Source: CALAED01 sp036555725
GTDB lineage: Bacteria > Actinomycetota > Actinomycetes > Streptosporangiales > Streptosporangiaceae
Reading direction: 5' to 3'
NCBI GenBank assembly: GCA_036555725.1
Contig: DATBKU010000038.1
Location: forward strand, 28,519 to 92,518
DNA length: 64,000 nt
The first letter of the stretch is position 1; every line of letters starts with the position of its first letter. Made by a program: the position numbers and the translations under genes. Below are positions 34,664-44,449 of the stretch, in pieces. Under the pieces are notes generated by a model that saw nothing but the letters and a program-made list of their open reading frames with translations, was not told the DNA's origin and did no database searches.

Positions 34664-37279
34664 ATGACCATCAGCCGACGGAAGTTCTTGGGTACTGTCA
34701 TGCCGGCCACCGCGGCCGCGGGACTGGTCGCGGGCACCGGGGGGCCCGCGCTGGCGATGGATCAGGAGGAGGCGGCCGCGCGGACGGCCCGGCGGGACGA
34801 TGGCTACGACGGCTCCGACCTGTGGCTGCGGTACGTGCCGGTCAGCGACCCTGGTCTGCTCCGCCGGTACCGAGCAGCGATCACCGCCGTCATCGTGGAG
34901 AACGCCGACCGCAACAAGGTGTACCGCCATACGCCGAACCTGAGCATGGCGCCGGGCTCGACCGAACGGCTCGTGGAGACCACCCTGCAGGCGGCCAGGG
35001 ACGAACTGGTCAGGGGCCTTGGCGAACTGCTCGGCCGGACGGTGCCGGTGCAAACGAGTCCGGGTGACAGGGTCCCCCACGGCGCCGTGGTCGTGGGCAC
35101 CCGGGACAGCTCCACCGCCGTACGGAGGTGCATCTCCGCCCATGAGCTGGCTTCCGTCGGCGACGACGGCTTCCTCATCCGGTCCCTGTCGAGGGGAGCG
35201 CAGCGGTTCACCCTCATCGCCGGCAACACCGAGGTCGGGGCACTGCGGGGGACGTTCGCCTTCCTGCGACGCCTGCAGACGCACCAGCCCATCACGCGGC
35301 TGGACATCGCCGAGTCGCCCCGGGTCAAGAATCGCCACCTGAACTACTGGGAGACCGAACGCCTCTACGCCGGCAACAACGCGTCGGGGACGGGCGGCTT
35401 GAACGGCGAGAACGGAGCGATCTTCGACTTCGCGGCCACCGGCGCGAGTGCGGGGAAGAACCTGCCGGTCATCCTCGACCGCTACATCGTGGTGGCGCGG
35501 GCGCTGGCATCCGTCGGGATCAACGGCATCACGCTCAACAACGTCAATGCCAACAACGTCTATCTCACGCCGGACCGCATCGCGCAGGAGGCCGCGCTGG
35601 CCGACGCACTGCGGCCGTACGGGGTCAGGATCGCCCTGTCCATCAACTACACGGCGCCCACGGACCCCCGGTTCGCACCGGACACGCTGACGAACGAGCA
35701 GCTGGACCCCAAGGGCGAGGCGTTCCGGGGATGGTGGAACCGGCGGGCCGGGCTGCTGCGCGATTCCATCCCGGACTTCATCGGCTTCACCGTGAAGGCC
35801 AACTCCGAAGGCCAGCCGGGCCCGCAGGACTTCGGCGACGACCACGGCGACGGCGCCAACGGCATCGCGGCGGCGGTGGCACCGTTCGGCATGAAGATCT
35901 ACTGGCGCACCTTCGTCTACAACGCCGACGTGGACGAGGACCGGTTGAAGCGGGCCTACCTGGAGTTCGGCTACATCGACGACGAGCCCCAGCCCGACGG
36001 GACGCGGGGCCGCTTCGCGGACAACGTGCTGCTCCAAACCAAGAACGGGCCGCTGGACTACCAGGCGCGGGAGCCCGTCCACCCGATGTTCGGCCGGATG
36101 GAGAACACCAACCAGGCGATCGAGCTGCAGATCACCCAGGAGTACACCGGCCAGAGCAAGATGCTCTGCTACCTGGCCCCCATGTGGGAGGAGGTGCTGA
36201 AGCACGACACGTACGCCACGGACGAGCGGGGCCGGCTGCTCGGCAAGCGCCTGGTGGGCCACATCGTGGACGGAACGGCACAGCACCAGTCGGACACCGC
36301 CATCGTCGGCGTCGCCAACCTGGGCAACGCGGACGACCTGACCGGGCACCACTTCTCTCAGGCGAACCTGTTCGCCTTCGGCCGCCTGTCCTGGGACTGG
36401 ACGCTGGACTCCGCGGACATCGCGGTCGACTGGGTCAAGATGACCTGGAGCAACACAAAGCAAGTGGTCGGCACCATCGTGCAGATGATGCTGGGCTCCA
36501 GGGAAGCACTGGTGAGCTACCAGACCCCGCTCGGCATAGCGCACCAGATGCGGTCAAGCGACCATTACGGCCCGGGCCCTTCGGAGGTGCTGGCCCGGCC
36601 CGACTGGAGCCCTGTCTATTACAACAAGGCCGACAGCGTCGGCCTGGGCTACGACCGCTCCCCCTCCGGGAGCAACTTCACCGCCCAGTACTTCCCGCCC
36701 CTGGCGGCGCGGTACGGGGACATCGACACCGTCCCCGAGAACCTGCTGATGTGGTTCCACCACGTGCCCTGGGACCGCCGGATGAGGAGCGGCCGGATCT
36801 TCTGGGACGAACTGGTCTACCGCTACCAGATGGGCGTCCAGTACGTCACCTGGCTGCGGCAGACGTGGGACTCCCTGGAGCCCGCCATCGACGCCCGCCG
36901 CTTCGCCGAGGTCAAGGCCAAGCTCGCCGCCCACGAAGCAGACGCCGGCGCGTGGCGGGACACCTGCGTGAACTACTGGAAGACCTTCAGCGGCAGGAAC
37001 ATGCCCGTGGACGATGGTCCGCTGTCGATCAAAGTCGTGGTGGCAGGGAAGACGATCGGCGGCTTCGACCTGTCCGCCTCGTCCTACCAGATCCCCGTGC
37101 CCGCCGGCGCGTCGCCGAAGATCACCCGGGTCATACCGGCCGACAAGGCCGCGCGGTACGAGATCATCTCGCAGGCGGCCGACGTTCCCGGACAGGCCGT
37201 CGTGAAGGTCACCAAGAACGACTTCTTCGGCCCCATCGTGAAGACCTACGTCTTCACCATGGAGCCCGCCACCACCTGA
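34664..37279 (+). CDS. secreted GH67 alpha-glucuronidase
   Basis: 871-residue exported enzyme of the alpha-glucuronidase family, which removes 4-O-methyl-glucuronic acid from xylo-oligosaccharides. A Tat signal (SRRKFLGTVMPATAAAGLVA) opens the protein. Conserved blocks include RLYAGNNASGTGGLNGENGA, FTVKANSEGQPGP, which contains the catalytic acid, and YYNKADSVGLGYDRSPSGS and WFHHVPWDRRM. It is longer than the 680-840 residues usual for the family because of an N-terminal domain and a short C-terminal tail. The ATG at 34664 lacks an obvious ribosome site. It stands alone at the island edge. Confidence 0.92.
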   Translation: MTISRRKFLGTVMPATAAAGLVAGTGGPALAMDQEEAAARTARRDDGYDGSDLWLRYVPVSDPGLLRRYRAAITAVIVENADRNKVYRHTPNLSMAPGSTERLVETTLQAARDELVRGLGELLGRTVPVQTSPGDRVPHGAVVVGTRDSSTAVRRCISAHELASVGDDGFLIRSLSRGAQRFTLIAGNTEVGALRGTFAFLRRLQTHQPITRLDIAESPRVKNRHLNYWETERLYAGNNASGTGGLNGENGAIFDFAATGASAGKNLPVILDRYIVVARALASVGINGITLNNVNANNVYLTPDRIAQEAALADALRPYGVRIALSINYTAPTDPRFAPDTLTNEQLDPKGEAFRGWWNRRAGLLRDSIPDFIGFTVKANSEGQPGPQDFGDDHGDGANGIAAAVAPFGMKIYWRTFVYNADVDEDRLKRAYLEFGYIDDEPQPDGTRGRFADNVLLQTKNGPLDYQAREPVHPMFGRMENTNQAIELQITQEYTGQSKMLCYLAPMWEEVLKHDTYATDERGRLLGKRLVGHIVDGTAQHQSDTAIVGVANLGNADDLTGHHFSQANLFAFGRLSWDWTLDSADIAVDWVKMTWSNTKQVVGTIVQMMLGSREALVSYQTPLGIAHQMRSSDHYGPGPSEVLARPDWSPVYYNKADSVGLGYDRSPSGSNFTAQYFPPLAARYGDIDTVPENLLMWFHHVPWDRRMRSGRIFWDELVYRYQMGVQYVTWLRQTWDSLEPAIDARRFAEVKAKLAAHEADAGAWRDTCVNYWKTFSGRNMPVDDGPLSIKVVVAGKTIGGFDLSASSYQIPVPAGASPKITRVIPADKAARYEIISQAADVPGQAVVKVTKNDFFGPIVKTYVFTMEPATT

Positions 37280-37298
37280 AGATCTGAAGAAACAGTGT

Positions 37299-37655
37299 TC
37301 AGTGGTCGGTGTCTTTGGGATGGCGGGGCGACGCATAGATGATCCACACGGTGCGATCGTCATCGTTGATGACGTAACGTACGCGGCCACCGCTGGTGAC
37401 CTCGTATTCCCACTGCTCTAGGTCGCGGCCGTTGTGCCGATGTGTTGCAAGATCGCCGCGGAGACGATGTTGCCGATCGTGGTTGCCACGGGATCGCGGA
37501 TCAGCGCGGAGCATTTCGAGGCAGCGGCGCGTGTTGGCCAGTGCGAGTCGGCATAGCTCCTCCCAGCCGCGCGCCGCATCGCTGGTGCCGAACCGTACGT
37601 CCCACTCGTCGTCAGGTGGCGGGACGGTAACCCTGTCTCCTCGCTTGGGGCTCAA
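37299..37655 (-). CDS. RelE/ParE-type toxin
   Basis: 118-residue toxin-like protein. WDVRFGTSDAARGWEELCR, HRLRGDLATHRHNGRDLEQW and the ending VRYVINDDDRTVWIIYASPR fit the RelE/ParE fold: a substrate-binding helix pair and a beta-sheet with basic residues. The TTG start overlaps the antitoxin stop as TTGA. Whether it cuts mRNA or poisons gyrase cannot be told. Confidence 0.75.
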   Translation of the reverse strand: MSPKRGDRVTVPPPDDEWDVRFGTSDAARGWEELCRLALANTRRCLEMLRADPRSRGNHDRQHRLRGDLATHRHNGRDLEQWEYEVTSGGRVRYVINDDDRTVWIIYASPRHPKDTDH

Positions 37656-38122
37656 GGATTGACCTCCACCTGGCCAAGGTCTCCTGTGGTGGGCCGGACC
37701 GCGTCTTCGTACTGTTCGGGATCGGCCTTGATACGGGCCGTTGCGCGCCAGCCTGCGATCACTTCCTGGGCGGACACATCAAGATCAAGCTCAGCGGCGT
37801 CCGACAGTGCCGCAACCAGTTCGACGGTGAAGGCGCGAACCTCGTCGGTGCTGAGATGACGTACCCAGGGGAAAACGTCGGGCATCGCGAGGAGCAGATT
37901 GCGGGCACCGGGATCATGCTTCATGAGCGCGAGAAAGATCCGAGATGCGGTCACCAGTGTCTCGTCGCGCTGTTCCTCGCGGTCGGCGGCCGTGAGGTAG
38001 AAGTCGGGAGCGTCGCGGTGGGTGACGCGCAGCCGCCCTAGCCGGGAAGCCCGCTCGGCCACGGCCCGAGGGTTGCGGGACAGATCAGAGAAGGTCACTG
38101 CATCTGTGTGGGTGGTGCTCAT
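37652..38122 (-). CDS. Phd-like antitoxin with extended C-terminus
   Basis: 156-residue antitoxin. TFSDLSRNPRAVAERASRLG and LRVTHRDAPDFYLTAADR correspond to the prevent-host-death DNA-binding fold. A further 90 residues, predicted helical, are longer than usual for Phd/YefM proteins. It is translationally coupled to the RelE/ParE-like gene. Confidence 0.75.
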   Translation of the reverse strand: MSTTHTDAVTFSDLSRNPRAVAERASRLGRLRVTHRDAPDFYLTAADREEQRDETLVTASRIFLALMKHDPGARNLLLAMPDVFPWVRHLSTDEVRAFTVELVAALSDAAELDLDVSAQEVIAGWRATARIKADPEQYEDAVRPTTGDLGQVEVNP

Positions 38123-38278
38123 GATCCAAGTTTATCAGATCGTATTCTGAATAAGGCGAGGCGCCGGTCCGGCGGTGAAGAACGAGCCGGGCGGACGGCG
38201 ACTGGGCGGTTACGCTGCGGCGTCTCAGCATGTGGGCCGCGTGAAAGGCGGCCGGGCCGGTCAAGTACCCTCGGCCGG

Positions 38279-39391
38279 GTGACCGACATCGTTATCCCCG
38301 ACTCGTACAAGCCCGTCGACGGCCGCTTCGGCTGCGGTCCGTCGAAGATCCGCCCCGAACAGCTCGCCGCCCTCGCCGCGTCCGGCGCGACGTACCTGGG
38401 CACCTCGCACCGGCAGCGACCGGTCAAGTCGCTGGTCGGCCGGGTCCGGTCCGGGCTGGCCCAGCTGTTCTCGCTGCCCGACGGTTACGAGGTGCTGCTC
38501 AGCAACGGCGGTTCGACGGCGTTCTGGGACATCGCCGCCTTCGGTCTGGTGCGCGCCAAGTCGCAGCACGTGACGTTCGGTGAGTTCTCCAGCAAGTTCG
38601 CCAAGGTCACCAAGGACGCGCCGTGGTTGGGCGAGCCGTCGGTCATTACGAGTGAGCCGGGCACCCACCCGCTGCCGGTCGCCGAGGACGACGTCGACGT
38701 CTACGCGCTGACGCACAACGAGACCTCGACCGGCGTGGCGATGCCGATCAGGCGGGTAGCCGCGGACGACTCGCTGGTGCTGGTCGACGCCACGTCGGGC
38801 GCCGGTGGCCTGCCGGTCGACGCGCGCGAGGCCGATGTCTACTACTTCGCGCCGCAGAAAGGCTTCGCCTCCGACGGCGGGCTCTGGGTGGCGCTCGCCT
38901 CCCCTGCGGCGCTGGCCCGCATCGACGAGATCGCCGGCTCGGGGCGCTACGTGCCCGAGTTCTTCAAGCTGACGACGGTCGTCGACAACTCGCGGAAGGA
39001 CCAGACGTACAACACCCCGGCCGTGGCGACGCTGGTGCTGTTCGCCGAGCAGGTCGAGTGGATGCTGGCGAACGGCGGGCTGGCCTGGACGACCGCCCGG
39101 ACGGCCGATTCCGCGCAGCGGCTCTACACATGGGCAGAGAAGTCGTCGTTCGCCACCCCGTTCGTTGCCGATCCGGCGCAGCGCTCCAACGTGGTCGGCA
39201 CGATCGACTTCGTCGACGAGATCGACGCCGCCGAGATCGCCAAGACGCTGCGGTCCAACGGCATCGTCGACACCGAGCCGTACCGCAAGCTGGGCCGCAA
39301 CCAGCTGCGCATCGGGATGTTCCCCGCCGTCGACCCCGCCGACGTCGAGGCCCTCACCGCCTGCATCGACTACGTGGTCGACCGGCTCTAG
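38279..39391 (+). CDS. serC: phosphoserine aminotransferase
   Basis: 370-residue PLP-dependent aminotransferase of serine biosynthesis that converts 3-phosphohydroxypyruvate to phosphoserine. The actinobacterial form is recognised by FGCGPSKIRPEQL, YLGTSHRQRPVKSLVGRVR, GGSTAFWD and the PLP lysine in YYFAPQKGFASDGG. QTYNTPAVATLVLF and YRKLGRNQLRIGMFP complete the active site. I chose the GTG at 38279 because homology starts there; the longer upstream frame is unlike the family. Confidence 0.93.
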   Translation: MTDIVIPDSYKPVDGRFGCGPSKIRPEQLAALAASGATYLGTSHRQRPVKSLVGRVRSGLAQLFSLPDGYEVLLSNGGSTAFWDIAAFGLVRAKSQHVTFGEFSSKFAKVTKDAPWLGEPSVITSEPGTHPLPVAEDDVDVYALTHNETSTGVAMPIRRVAADDSLVLVDATSGAGGLPVDAREADVYYFAPQKGFASDGGLWVALASPAALARIDEIAGSGRYVPEFFKLTTVVDNSRKDQTYNTPAVATLVLFAEQVEWMLANGGLAWTTARTADSAQRLYTWAEKSSFATPFVADPAQRSNVVGTIDFVDEIDAAEIAKTLRSNGIVDTEPYRKLGRNQLRIGMFPAVDPADVEALTACIDYVVDRL

Positions 39392-39460
39392 TCACGCACC
39401 GTCGGTCCCCGTCCGGGCCGCGCTGACGGCCGTCATCGAACGGGGCCACAAACCCGCCGG

Positions 39461-41521
39461 CTAGAGCTCGGGGGGTGGAGGCTTGGGCTGGCCGGCGGCG
39501 GGCGGGCCCCAGGGGAGGCCGTAGCGTTCGCAGGCTTGCCGCAGCGCCCGCAGGTCGGTGACGAACGACACGCGCCGCATGATCCGCCCGGCCGGGCTCC
39601 ACACGACGAGCCTGGGCAGCCCCTGCTCGGAGTCGTCGACGCCCACGCCGCCGACGGTCTGGTGGACCAGGTTCCACTCGACCCGTCCGCGCCTGGTGAT
39701 CGACGCGATCCCGGCGCCGGAGACCCGCAGCTGCGAGCGGTTCCAGTCGTACAGCCACGAGCCGCCGAGGCCCAGCAGCACCCCGATCGGCGCGCACCAG
39801 GCCAGCGCGATGCCGAAGCCACCGAGGTCGCCGCTCAGCCACACCGCGCCGAGGACCGCGACGGCCTCGCACAGCAGCACGGTGCCGGCGCTGGCCCAGA
39901 CCCGGGAGCGCCAGGTCGCGTCGAGCAGCACGCCGGGGTCGTTCGCCGGCAGCGGGGCCACGGCGGGGGCGCTGTCGAGGTCGGGCTCGGTGGCCGTGGC
40001 GAACCCGGACACCGTGCCGTGGAAGGCGGCGTTGAGGTACGCGTCGTACTCCGCGTCGGTCACCGTCAGCCCGGCCTGCCGGGCCGACTCGCGCAGCTCC
40101 GTACGGGCGATCCGCAGCACGGACAGCGGGGCCGCGAAGAACTCCTCGCCGTCGGAGTCGTACACCCGAAGCCAGGCGTGCCCGCCGATGGTGAGCAGCT
40201 CGATGCCGCCGATCCGGTCGCTGGGCATCCGCAGCACGACGTCGCCCGCGGCGTCGGCCCAGCCGAGCCCGTCGTCGTGGACGACGAGGCGGCCTCCCGG
40301 CACCTGCGCGAAGACCTCGGGCAGCCCGTCGAGGCCGTATTCTGACGGCTTGAGCGCCCGCGGGCCCGACGTGACGACGTGGTAGGCGTGCTCGTCGAGC
40401 GCGTGCGCCAGCTGGAACGGTTCGAGCTTGTCCGCGGGCAGCCTGGCCAGCAGCTCCTGCCGGTAGCCGAAGACGAGGCCGCTCAGCGGGATGGACCGCG
40501 GCTCGCCGGTCCAGCCGTCGAGCGTCAGGCCCGGCCCGAGCACGATCGCGGCGACGTCGGCGGCGGCCACCTCGCGGCCCCGGTGCCCCCCGCGGACCCG
40601 GATCGCCTTTCCCGTGATCTCCCAGCGGATGGGCGCGGTACGGGCCAGCCGGCGACGCGTGGCGATCAGCACGGCCGCCCCCAGCAGCGCCCAGCCGCCC
40701 GCCGCCAGCCGCGCCGAGAAGTCGACCTCACCGATCGCCTGGACGGCGATCCGCGCGATCATGGTCAGCGCGAGCAGAGCGGTCAGCAGGCCCAGCGCCG
40801 CCAGCCGTCCACGCGCCTGGATCGAGGACGACACCAGCCGTACGGGAGCCGGGGCGTTTGGACCGTTCCCGTCCGATTCGCGCGGGTTGGCAACCGGGCC
40901 GTGTGCGGTCACGTCGGCTGAAGCGGGGTTGGGCGGGGTGGCGTGGGCCGGTACGGGGGTCTGCTCGACCGTGTCGTCGGCCATGGGGTCGTGCGCCGCG
41001 CGCAGCAGCTCGGCCTCCTGGTCGAGCAGCCGCTTCTCGCTGACCCGGCCGGGCGCCGGTTCGTCGTCGTCGGAGAAGGTGGAGACGTCGGCGTCGAGCA
41101 CGTGGATCGGGATGCCGAACCGGCGGGCCATGATGAACAGCGGCAGCGGCTCCAGCCCCATGTCGGCGAGCTCGCCCACGGCCGTGCGCCCGAACTTGTG
41201 GAAGACGGTCAGCACGCCGTCGTCGGCGGTCACCGCCAGCTCCTCGATGCGGGTCCGCTCGTACCGCGCGGTGACGACGCCGCGTCGGTCGACGCGCTCC
41301 AGGCCCGCCGTGGTCAGCCGCCAGTACGGAGCGGGACGGGGGCCGACGATCGCGCCGGCCGCCCACGGCAGGGCACAAGCGGCCACGATGAGCACCATCC
41401 ACAGCCACACCGGACGGACCGGAAGCAGCGCGATGACGAACGCCGCCAGCGCGAACGCCCCGCCACCGACCGGTCGCAGCCGCCCGGCCATCGGACGGAG
41501 TCCGACGAGCTCATGGTCCAT
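39461..41521 (-). CDS. multi-pass membrane protein, unknown function
   Basis: 686-residue protein with three hydrophobic hairpins (about residues 22-60, 240-285 and 550-600), each followed by a beta-rich domain of the kind found in bacterial PH-like proteins: YWRLTTAGLERVDRRG, RWEITGKAIRVRGGHRG and WNRSQLRVSGAGIASITRRG. This suggests three copies of one unit. A proline-rich acidic linker lies at about 165-225. I do not recognise a named family. ATG at 41521 (AGGA upstream) and GTG at 41539 are both possible starts. Confidence 0.8.
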   Translation of the reverse strand: MDHELVGLRPMAGRLRPVGGGAFALAAFVIALLPVRPVWLWMVLIVAACALPWAAGAIVGPRPAPYWRLTTAGLERVDRRGVVTARYERTRIEELAVTADDGVLTVFHKFGRTAVGELADMGLEPLPLFIMARRFGIPIHVLDADVSTFSDDDEPAPGRVSEKRLLDQEAELLRAAHDPMADDTVEQTPVPAHATPPNPASADVTAHGPVANPRESDGNGPNAPAPVRLVSSSIQARGRLAALGLLTALLALTMIARIAVQAIGEVDFSARLAAGGWALLGAAVLIATRRRLARTAPIRWEITGKAIRVRGGHRGREVAAADVAAIVLGPGLTLDGWTGEPRSIPLSGLVFGYRQELLARLPADKLEPFQLAHALDEHAYHVVTSGPRALKPSEYGLDGLPEVFAQVPGGRLVVHDDGLGWADAAGDVVLRMPSDRIGGIELLTIGGHAWLRVYDSDGEEFFAAPLSVLRIARTELRESARQAGLTVTDAEYDAYLNAAFHGTVSGFATATEPDLDSAPAVAPLPANDPGVLLDATWRSRVWASAGTVLLCEAVAVLGAVWLSGDLGGFGIALAWCAPIGVLLGLGGSWLYDWNRSQLRVSGAGIASITRRGRVEWNLVHQTVGGVGVDDSEQGLPRLVVWSPAGRIMRRVSFVTDLRALRQACERYGLPWGPPAAGQPKPPPPEL

Positions 41522-41577
41522 AAGCACAGATCCTGGCACGTTTCGGGGCAGATCACGTCACGGTCTTTGATGGCGCG

Positions 41578-42609
41578 TCAGGAACGGCGTCGGATAACGA
41601 CGACGGCGACCACCATCGCGACGCCCGCGGCGAGGGCAAGCCCGAGCACGGTACCGCCGGGACGACGGCCCGGCTGGTCTTGTGCGGCAGGGGATTTCGA
41701 CGACGTCGGGGCCTTACGGGCGGGTGTGGGCGTCGGCCTGGCTTCGGGCGGTAGTGGGATTCGCCACACCGGCTCGTCGGTGCCCTCGGATCCGGCCAGC
41801 AGCGACCCCCCGTCGAGGCTGTAGGCGATCGACTCGCCCTGCCGCTGATCGGGCAGCGACACCACCCGGAGCAGTTTGCCCGGCCGGGACGGCGACATCG
41901 CGTAGACGTAGGCGGCCGTGTACGTACGGATGACGAAGGACCGGCCGTCCGGGGCGAAGGCGCCGTCGGTCGCGATGGCGGGCGCGCCGGCCACCTTGCG
42001 GAGCACGTTGAAGCCGCTGGTCCGCAGCCGCGTGGGCGCGGCGTACAGTGCGCCGCCGAACAGCTTGCTGGCGATATAGAGCCGGTTGGTGCGCGGGTCG
42101 ATCAGCACGGTCTCGGCGTTGCGCGGCCCGTCGGCGTACTTCAGCCGGAACGCCGTGGCCCGCAGCGTCTGGCTGCGCAGCTGATTGGGCTCCGGGACCC
42201 GGTAGACCGTGACGTACGGCCACGCACCGCCCATGTTGTCGCCGATGTCGGCGACGAACAGCGCCGGCCGGCCCGCCCCGTCCCGGCCCAGCGCCATGCC
42301 CTCCCAGTCGCGCGCGCCCGCGCCGGCGAGCGTGAAGGTGGCTCTGGTACGACCGTCGCGGCCGATCGCGAAGATCGTCGGGGATCCGCCGGAGTCGTTG
42401 TGGGTGTAGATGATCCCCGGGTGCTTGCGGCTCACGGCCATGCCGCTGGCCTCGGTGATCCGCGGGTCGGAGACGGTGCACACGACGCTCGCCTTGGGCC
42501 GCGCGGCCGCCACGCTCGTCTCGGGGCCCGCGGTCGCGGCCGCCGCCGGCGCCGCCGGCAGCAGCGACGCGATCCCCGTCAGGCACGATCCCCGCAGCGC
42601 ACCGAGCAT
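41578..42609 (-). CDS. secreted beta-propeller protein with C-terminal membrane anchor
   Basis: 343-residue exported protein. A signal peptide (1-26) precedes a propeller-like region (about 45-275) with repeated DSGGSPTIFAIGRDGRT, DWEGMALGRDGAGRPALFVA, YADGPRNAETVLIDPRTNRL and GESIAYSLDGGSLLAGSEG motifs. A proline-, threonine- and lysine-rich linker leads to a terminal membrane helix (GTVLGLALAAGVAMVVAVVV) and an RRRS tail. The ATG at 42609 follows GGGGAGGA. Substrate or ligand is unknown. Confidence 0.82.
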   Translation of the reverse strand: MLGALRGSCLTGIASLLPAAPAAAATAGPETSVAAARPKASVVCTVSDPRITEASGMAVSRKHPGIIYTHNDSGGSPTIFAIGRDGRTRATFTLAGAGARDWEGMALGRDGAGRPALFVADIGDNMGGAWPYVTVYRVPEPNQLRSQTLRATAFRLKYADGPRNAETVLIDPRTNRLYIASKLFGGALYAAPTRLRTSGFNVLRKVAGAPAIATDGAFAPDGRSFVIRTYTAAYVYAMSPSRPGKLLRVVSLPDQRQGESIAYSLDGGSLLAGSEGTDEPVWRIPLPPEARPTPTPARKAPTSSKSPAAQDQPGRRPGGTVLGLALAAGVAMVVAVVVIRRRS

Positions 42610-42703
42610 GCGCCGATCCTCCCCGATCGGTGTACCGGCGGCACGCCGACCCGCCACCGTCGTCGTACGTCAGGGTCTCACGACGGGGCCCGGGCTACTT
42701 AGG

Positions 42704-43567
42704 TCAGGCGGCGGGAACGCACTCGGCGGCGACCAGATGGCGCAGCTCCGCGCGGTCGCGCATCATGTCGGCCTCGGTGAACCCCGTCCATACCCGGACG
42801 TCCATATCGGCCGGTCGGGCGGTGGGCCGAAACCCAGAGCGGGCTACGATCCGCTGCTCACGGTCGACCGCGAGGTACGTGCCCTCCCGCAGCATCCACC
42901 GCGTGACGAACCGTACGGGAGTGTGCCGCTCGACCTCGACCAGCCAGCGCGGGTTGGAGACCCAGTAGAGGTTCCGGTCGGCGTCGACGGCCACGGTCAG
43001 CGGGCTCAGCGCGGCGCGGGCGAGGTGCAGCCGGCCGCGGTCGGCCCAGGCGAGCGCGGCCCGGCCCAGGATGGCGCTCAGCACATCGGCGATCCGGCCG
43101 GTGTCATGCCCGGCCGTGGCCAGCGCCTGGAAGATCGGCTCGCTGTCGGTGCCGCCGGCCGGCTGCGGCAGGGCGAACCCGGCGCGCAGCGCCAGCGCGT
43201 CGACGTCGCCGTTGTGCGTGGCGACGATGACGTTGCGGCTCCCCGCCGACGGCCCGCCGGAGACCACGCCCTCGACGACCTGCGGGCTGGCGTTGACCAG
43301 CTCCTGTGCGGACCCCTGAGTCGCCCAGCGGGTGTGGCCGAGCGCGAGCGGGGCCGCGTCCAGCGCCGGCAGCAGGTCCGGCCGCCAGACGGACGAGAAG
43401 GAGCCAAGGCCCTTCACCACCCGTACGTCGTTGTCGCCGACGAACGCCACGCCGGCCGAGTCGCGGCCGCGCTCCTCGGCCAAGGCGCCGAAGATCACGA
43501 ACGCGTCCGACGCCCACTCGCGGTGCTCCCCTTCCGGAGCCCGCAGCAGACCGAACAATCCGCACAT
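42704..43567 (-). CDS. class II glutamine amidotransferase
   Basis: 287-residue Ntn-type amidotransferase. The start must be the ATG at 43567, because Cys2 in MCGLFGLL becomes the N-terminal nucleophile after methionine removal. RGRDSAGVAF, LGHTRWATQGS, ATHNGDVDALA and GGTDSEPIFQAL are glutaminase-site motifs. There is no synthase domain, so ammonia must go to a separate partner or the protein acts as a glutaminase; similar stand-alone GATase_6 proteins occur in Actinobacteria. Confidence 0.88.
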   Translation of the reverse strand: MCGLFGLLRAPEGEHREWASDAFVIFGALAEERGRDSAGVAFVGDNDVRVVKGLGSFSSVWRPDLLPALDAAPLALGHTRWATQGSAQELVNASPQVVEGVVSGGPSAGSRNVIVATHNGDVDALALRAGFALPQPAGGTDSEPIFQALATAGHDTGRIADVLSAILGRAALAWADRGRLHLARAALSPLTVAVDADRNLYWVSNPRWLVEVERHTPVRFVTRWMLREGTYLAVDREQRIVARSGFRPTARPADMDVRVWTGFTEADMMRDRAELRHLVAAECVPAA

Positions 43568-43676
43568 GTCAGGTGAGACGCGGGCGGGGGCCGCCTGGTT
43601 CTCCTTACTCCACACGGGCCGGGTGAGCTGGGCACCCAGCGTCTTGGCGCCGAGCGGAGCCGATTAAAGTTCCAAC

Positions 43677-43760
43677 GTGAACCGTTCGCCGCGCTGGCTG
43701 CTGCCGGTCGTGCTCGCCGCACTGGTCCTGGCCGTGATCGTCGGCGCCGTCCTGTCCTGA
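43677..43760 (+). CDS. 27-residue single-helix membrane peptide
   Basis: A GTG at 43677 opens a frame to TGA at 43760 that encodes VNRSPRWLLPVVLAALVLAV followed by IVGAVLS. It is one membrane helix with a basic N-terminus, and 24 of 27 sense codons end in G or C. It lies in the 200-bp gap between a divergent amidotransferase and the convergent thpR gene, and no other feature explains the gap. Function unknown. Confidence 0.5.
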   Translation: MNRSPRWLLPVVLAALVLAVIVGAVLS

Positions 43761-43767
43761 TCGGGCT

Positions 43768-44322
43768 TCAGTCCTTGAGGGTCCAGCTCTTGATCGTTTC
43801 GTAGCGCATCTTGGCGCCGAGGTGACTGCGGACGAGGTGGACGGCGCCAGCGGTCCACGGCGTCCCCGCGTACGCGGCCAGCTCGTCGATCAGCGGCCGT
43901 ACGTCGGTCGGGCGGCGGCACCGGGCCAGGGTGAGGTGCGGCCGGAACGGCTTGTGCTCGCTCTCGGGCGACCCGGCGCGGCGTCCGGCGGCGCACGCCG
44001 AGGCGGACAGCCGGCTCAGGGCGCGGCGGTCGCCGTACAGACCCGTCCAGAGCACCCGCGCGTGTGCGCCCCGCGCCGGAAAGGCGCCGGCCCCGGCGAA
44101 CGACAGGTCCATCCGGGAGTAGCGCCCGGCGACCCGCTCCAGCCGGGGCACCAGCCGTTCCAGCGACCGCTCCTCGACGTCGCCGAGGAAGGCGAGCGTG
44201 ATGTGCAGGAAGTCACGCCGCACCCACTTGAGGTCAGGCCACGCGTCACGGTGCGGAGCGACCAGCTCTTCGATCTCATCGAGGATCTCCGGTGGCGGCA
44301 TCAGCGCCACGAACAACCTCAT
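43768..44322 (-). CDS. thpR: RNA 2',3'-cyclic phosphodiesterase
   Basis: 184-residue 2H phosphoesterase. The two catalytic motifs are HITL (in FLHITLAFLGDVEER) and HLTL (in FRPHLTLARCRRP). MRLFVALMPP is the usual start of the family. The enzyme opens 2',3'-cyclic phosphates on RNA ends. It ends 7 nt from the stop of the small membrane peptide. Confidence 0.92.
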   Translation of the reverse strand: MRLFVALMPPPEILDEIEELVAPHRDAWPDLKWVRRDFLHITLAFLGDVEERSLERLVPRLERVAGRYSRMDLSFAGAGAFPARGAHARVLWTGLYGDRRALSRLSASACAAGRRAGSPESEHKPFRPHLTLARCRRPTDVRPLIDELAAYAGTPWTAGAVHLVRSHLGAKMRYETIKSWTLKD

Positions 44323-44449
44323 AGGACGGTCCAGCGGGCCACGCCGGGAGGGCAGGTCGCGTGGACACGGAATCCGCAGGCCACACCCCTAGTTTTTCAG
44401 CACCGGTACGGCTTGTCACGACGTGTGCGATCACAACAATTGCCAGATC

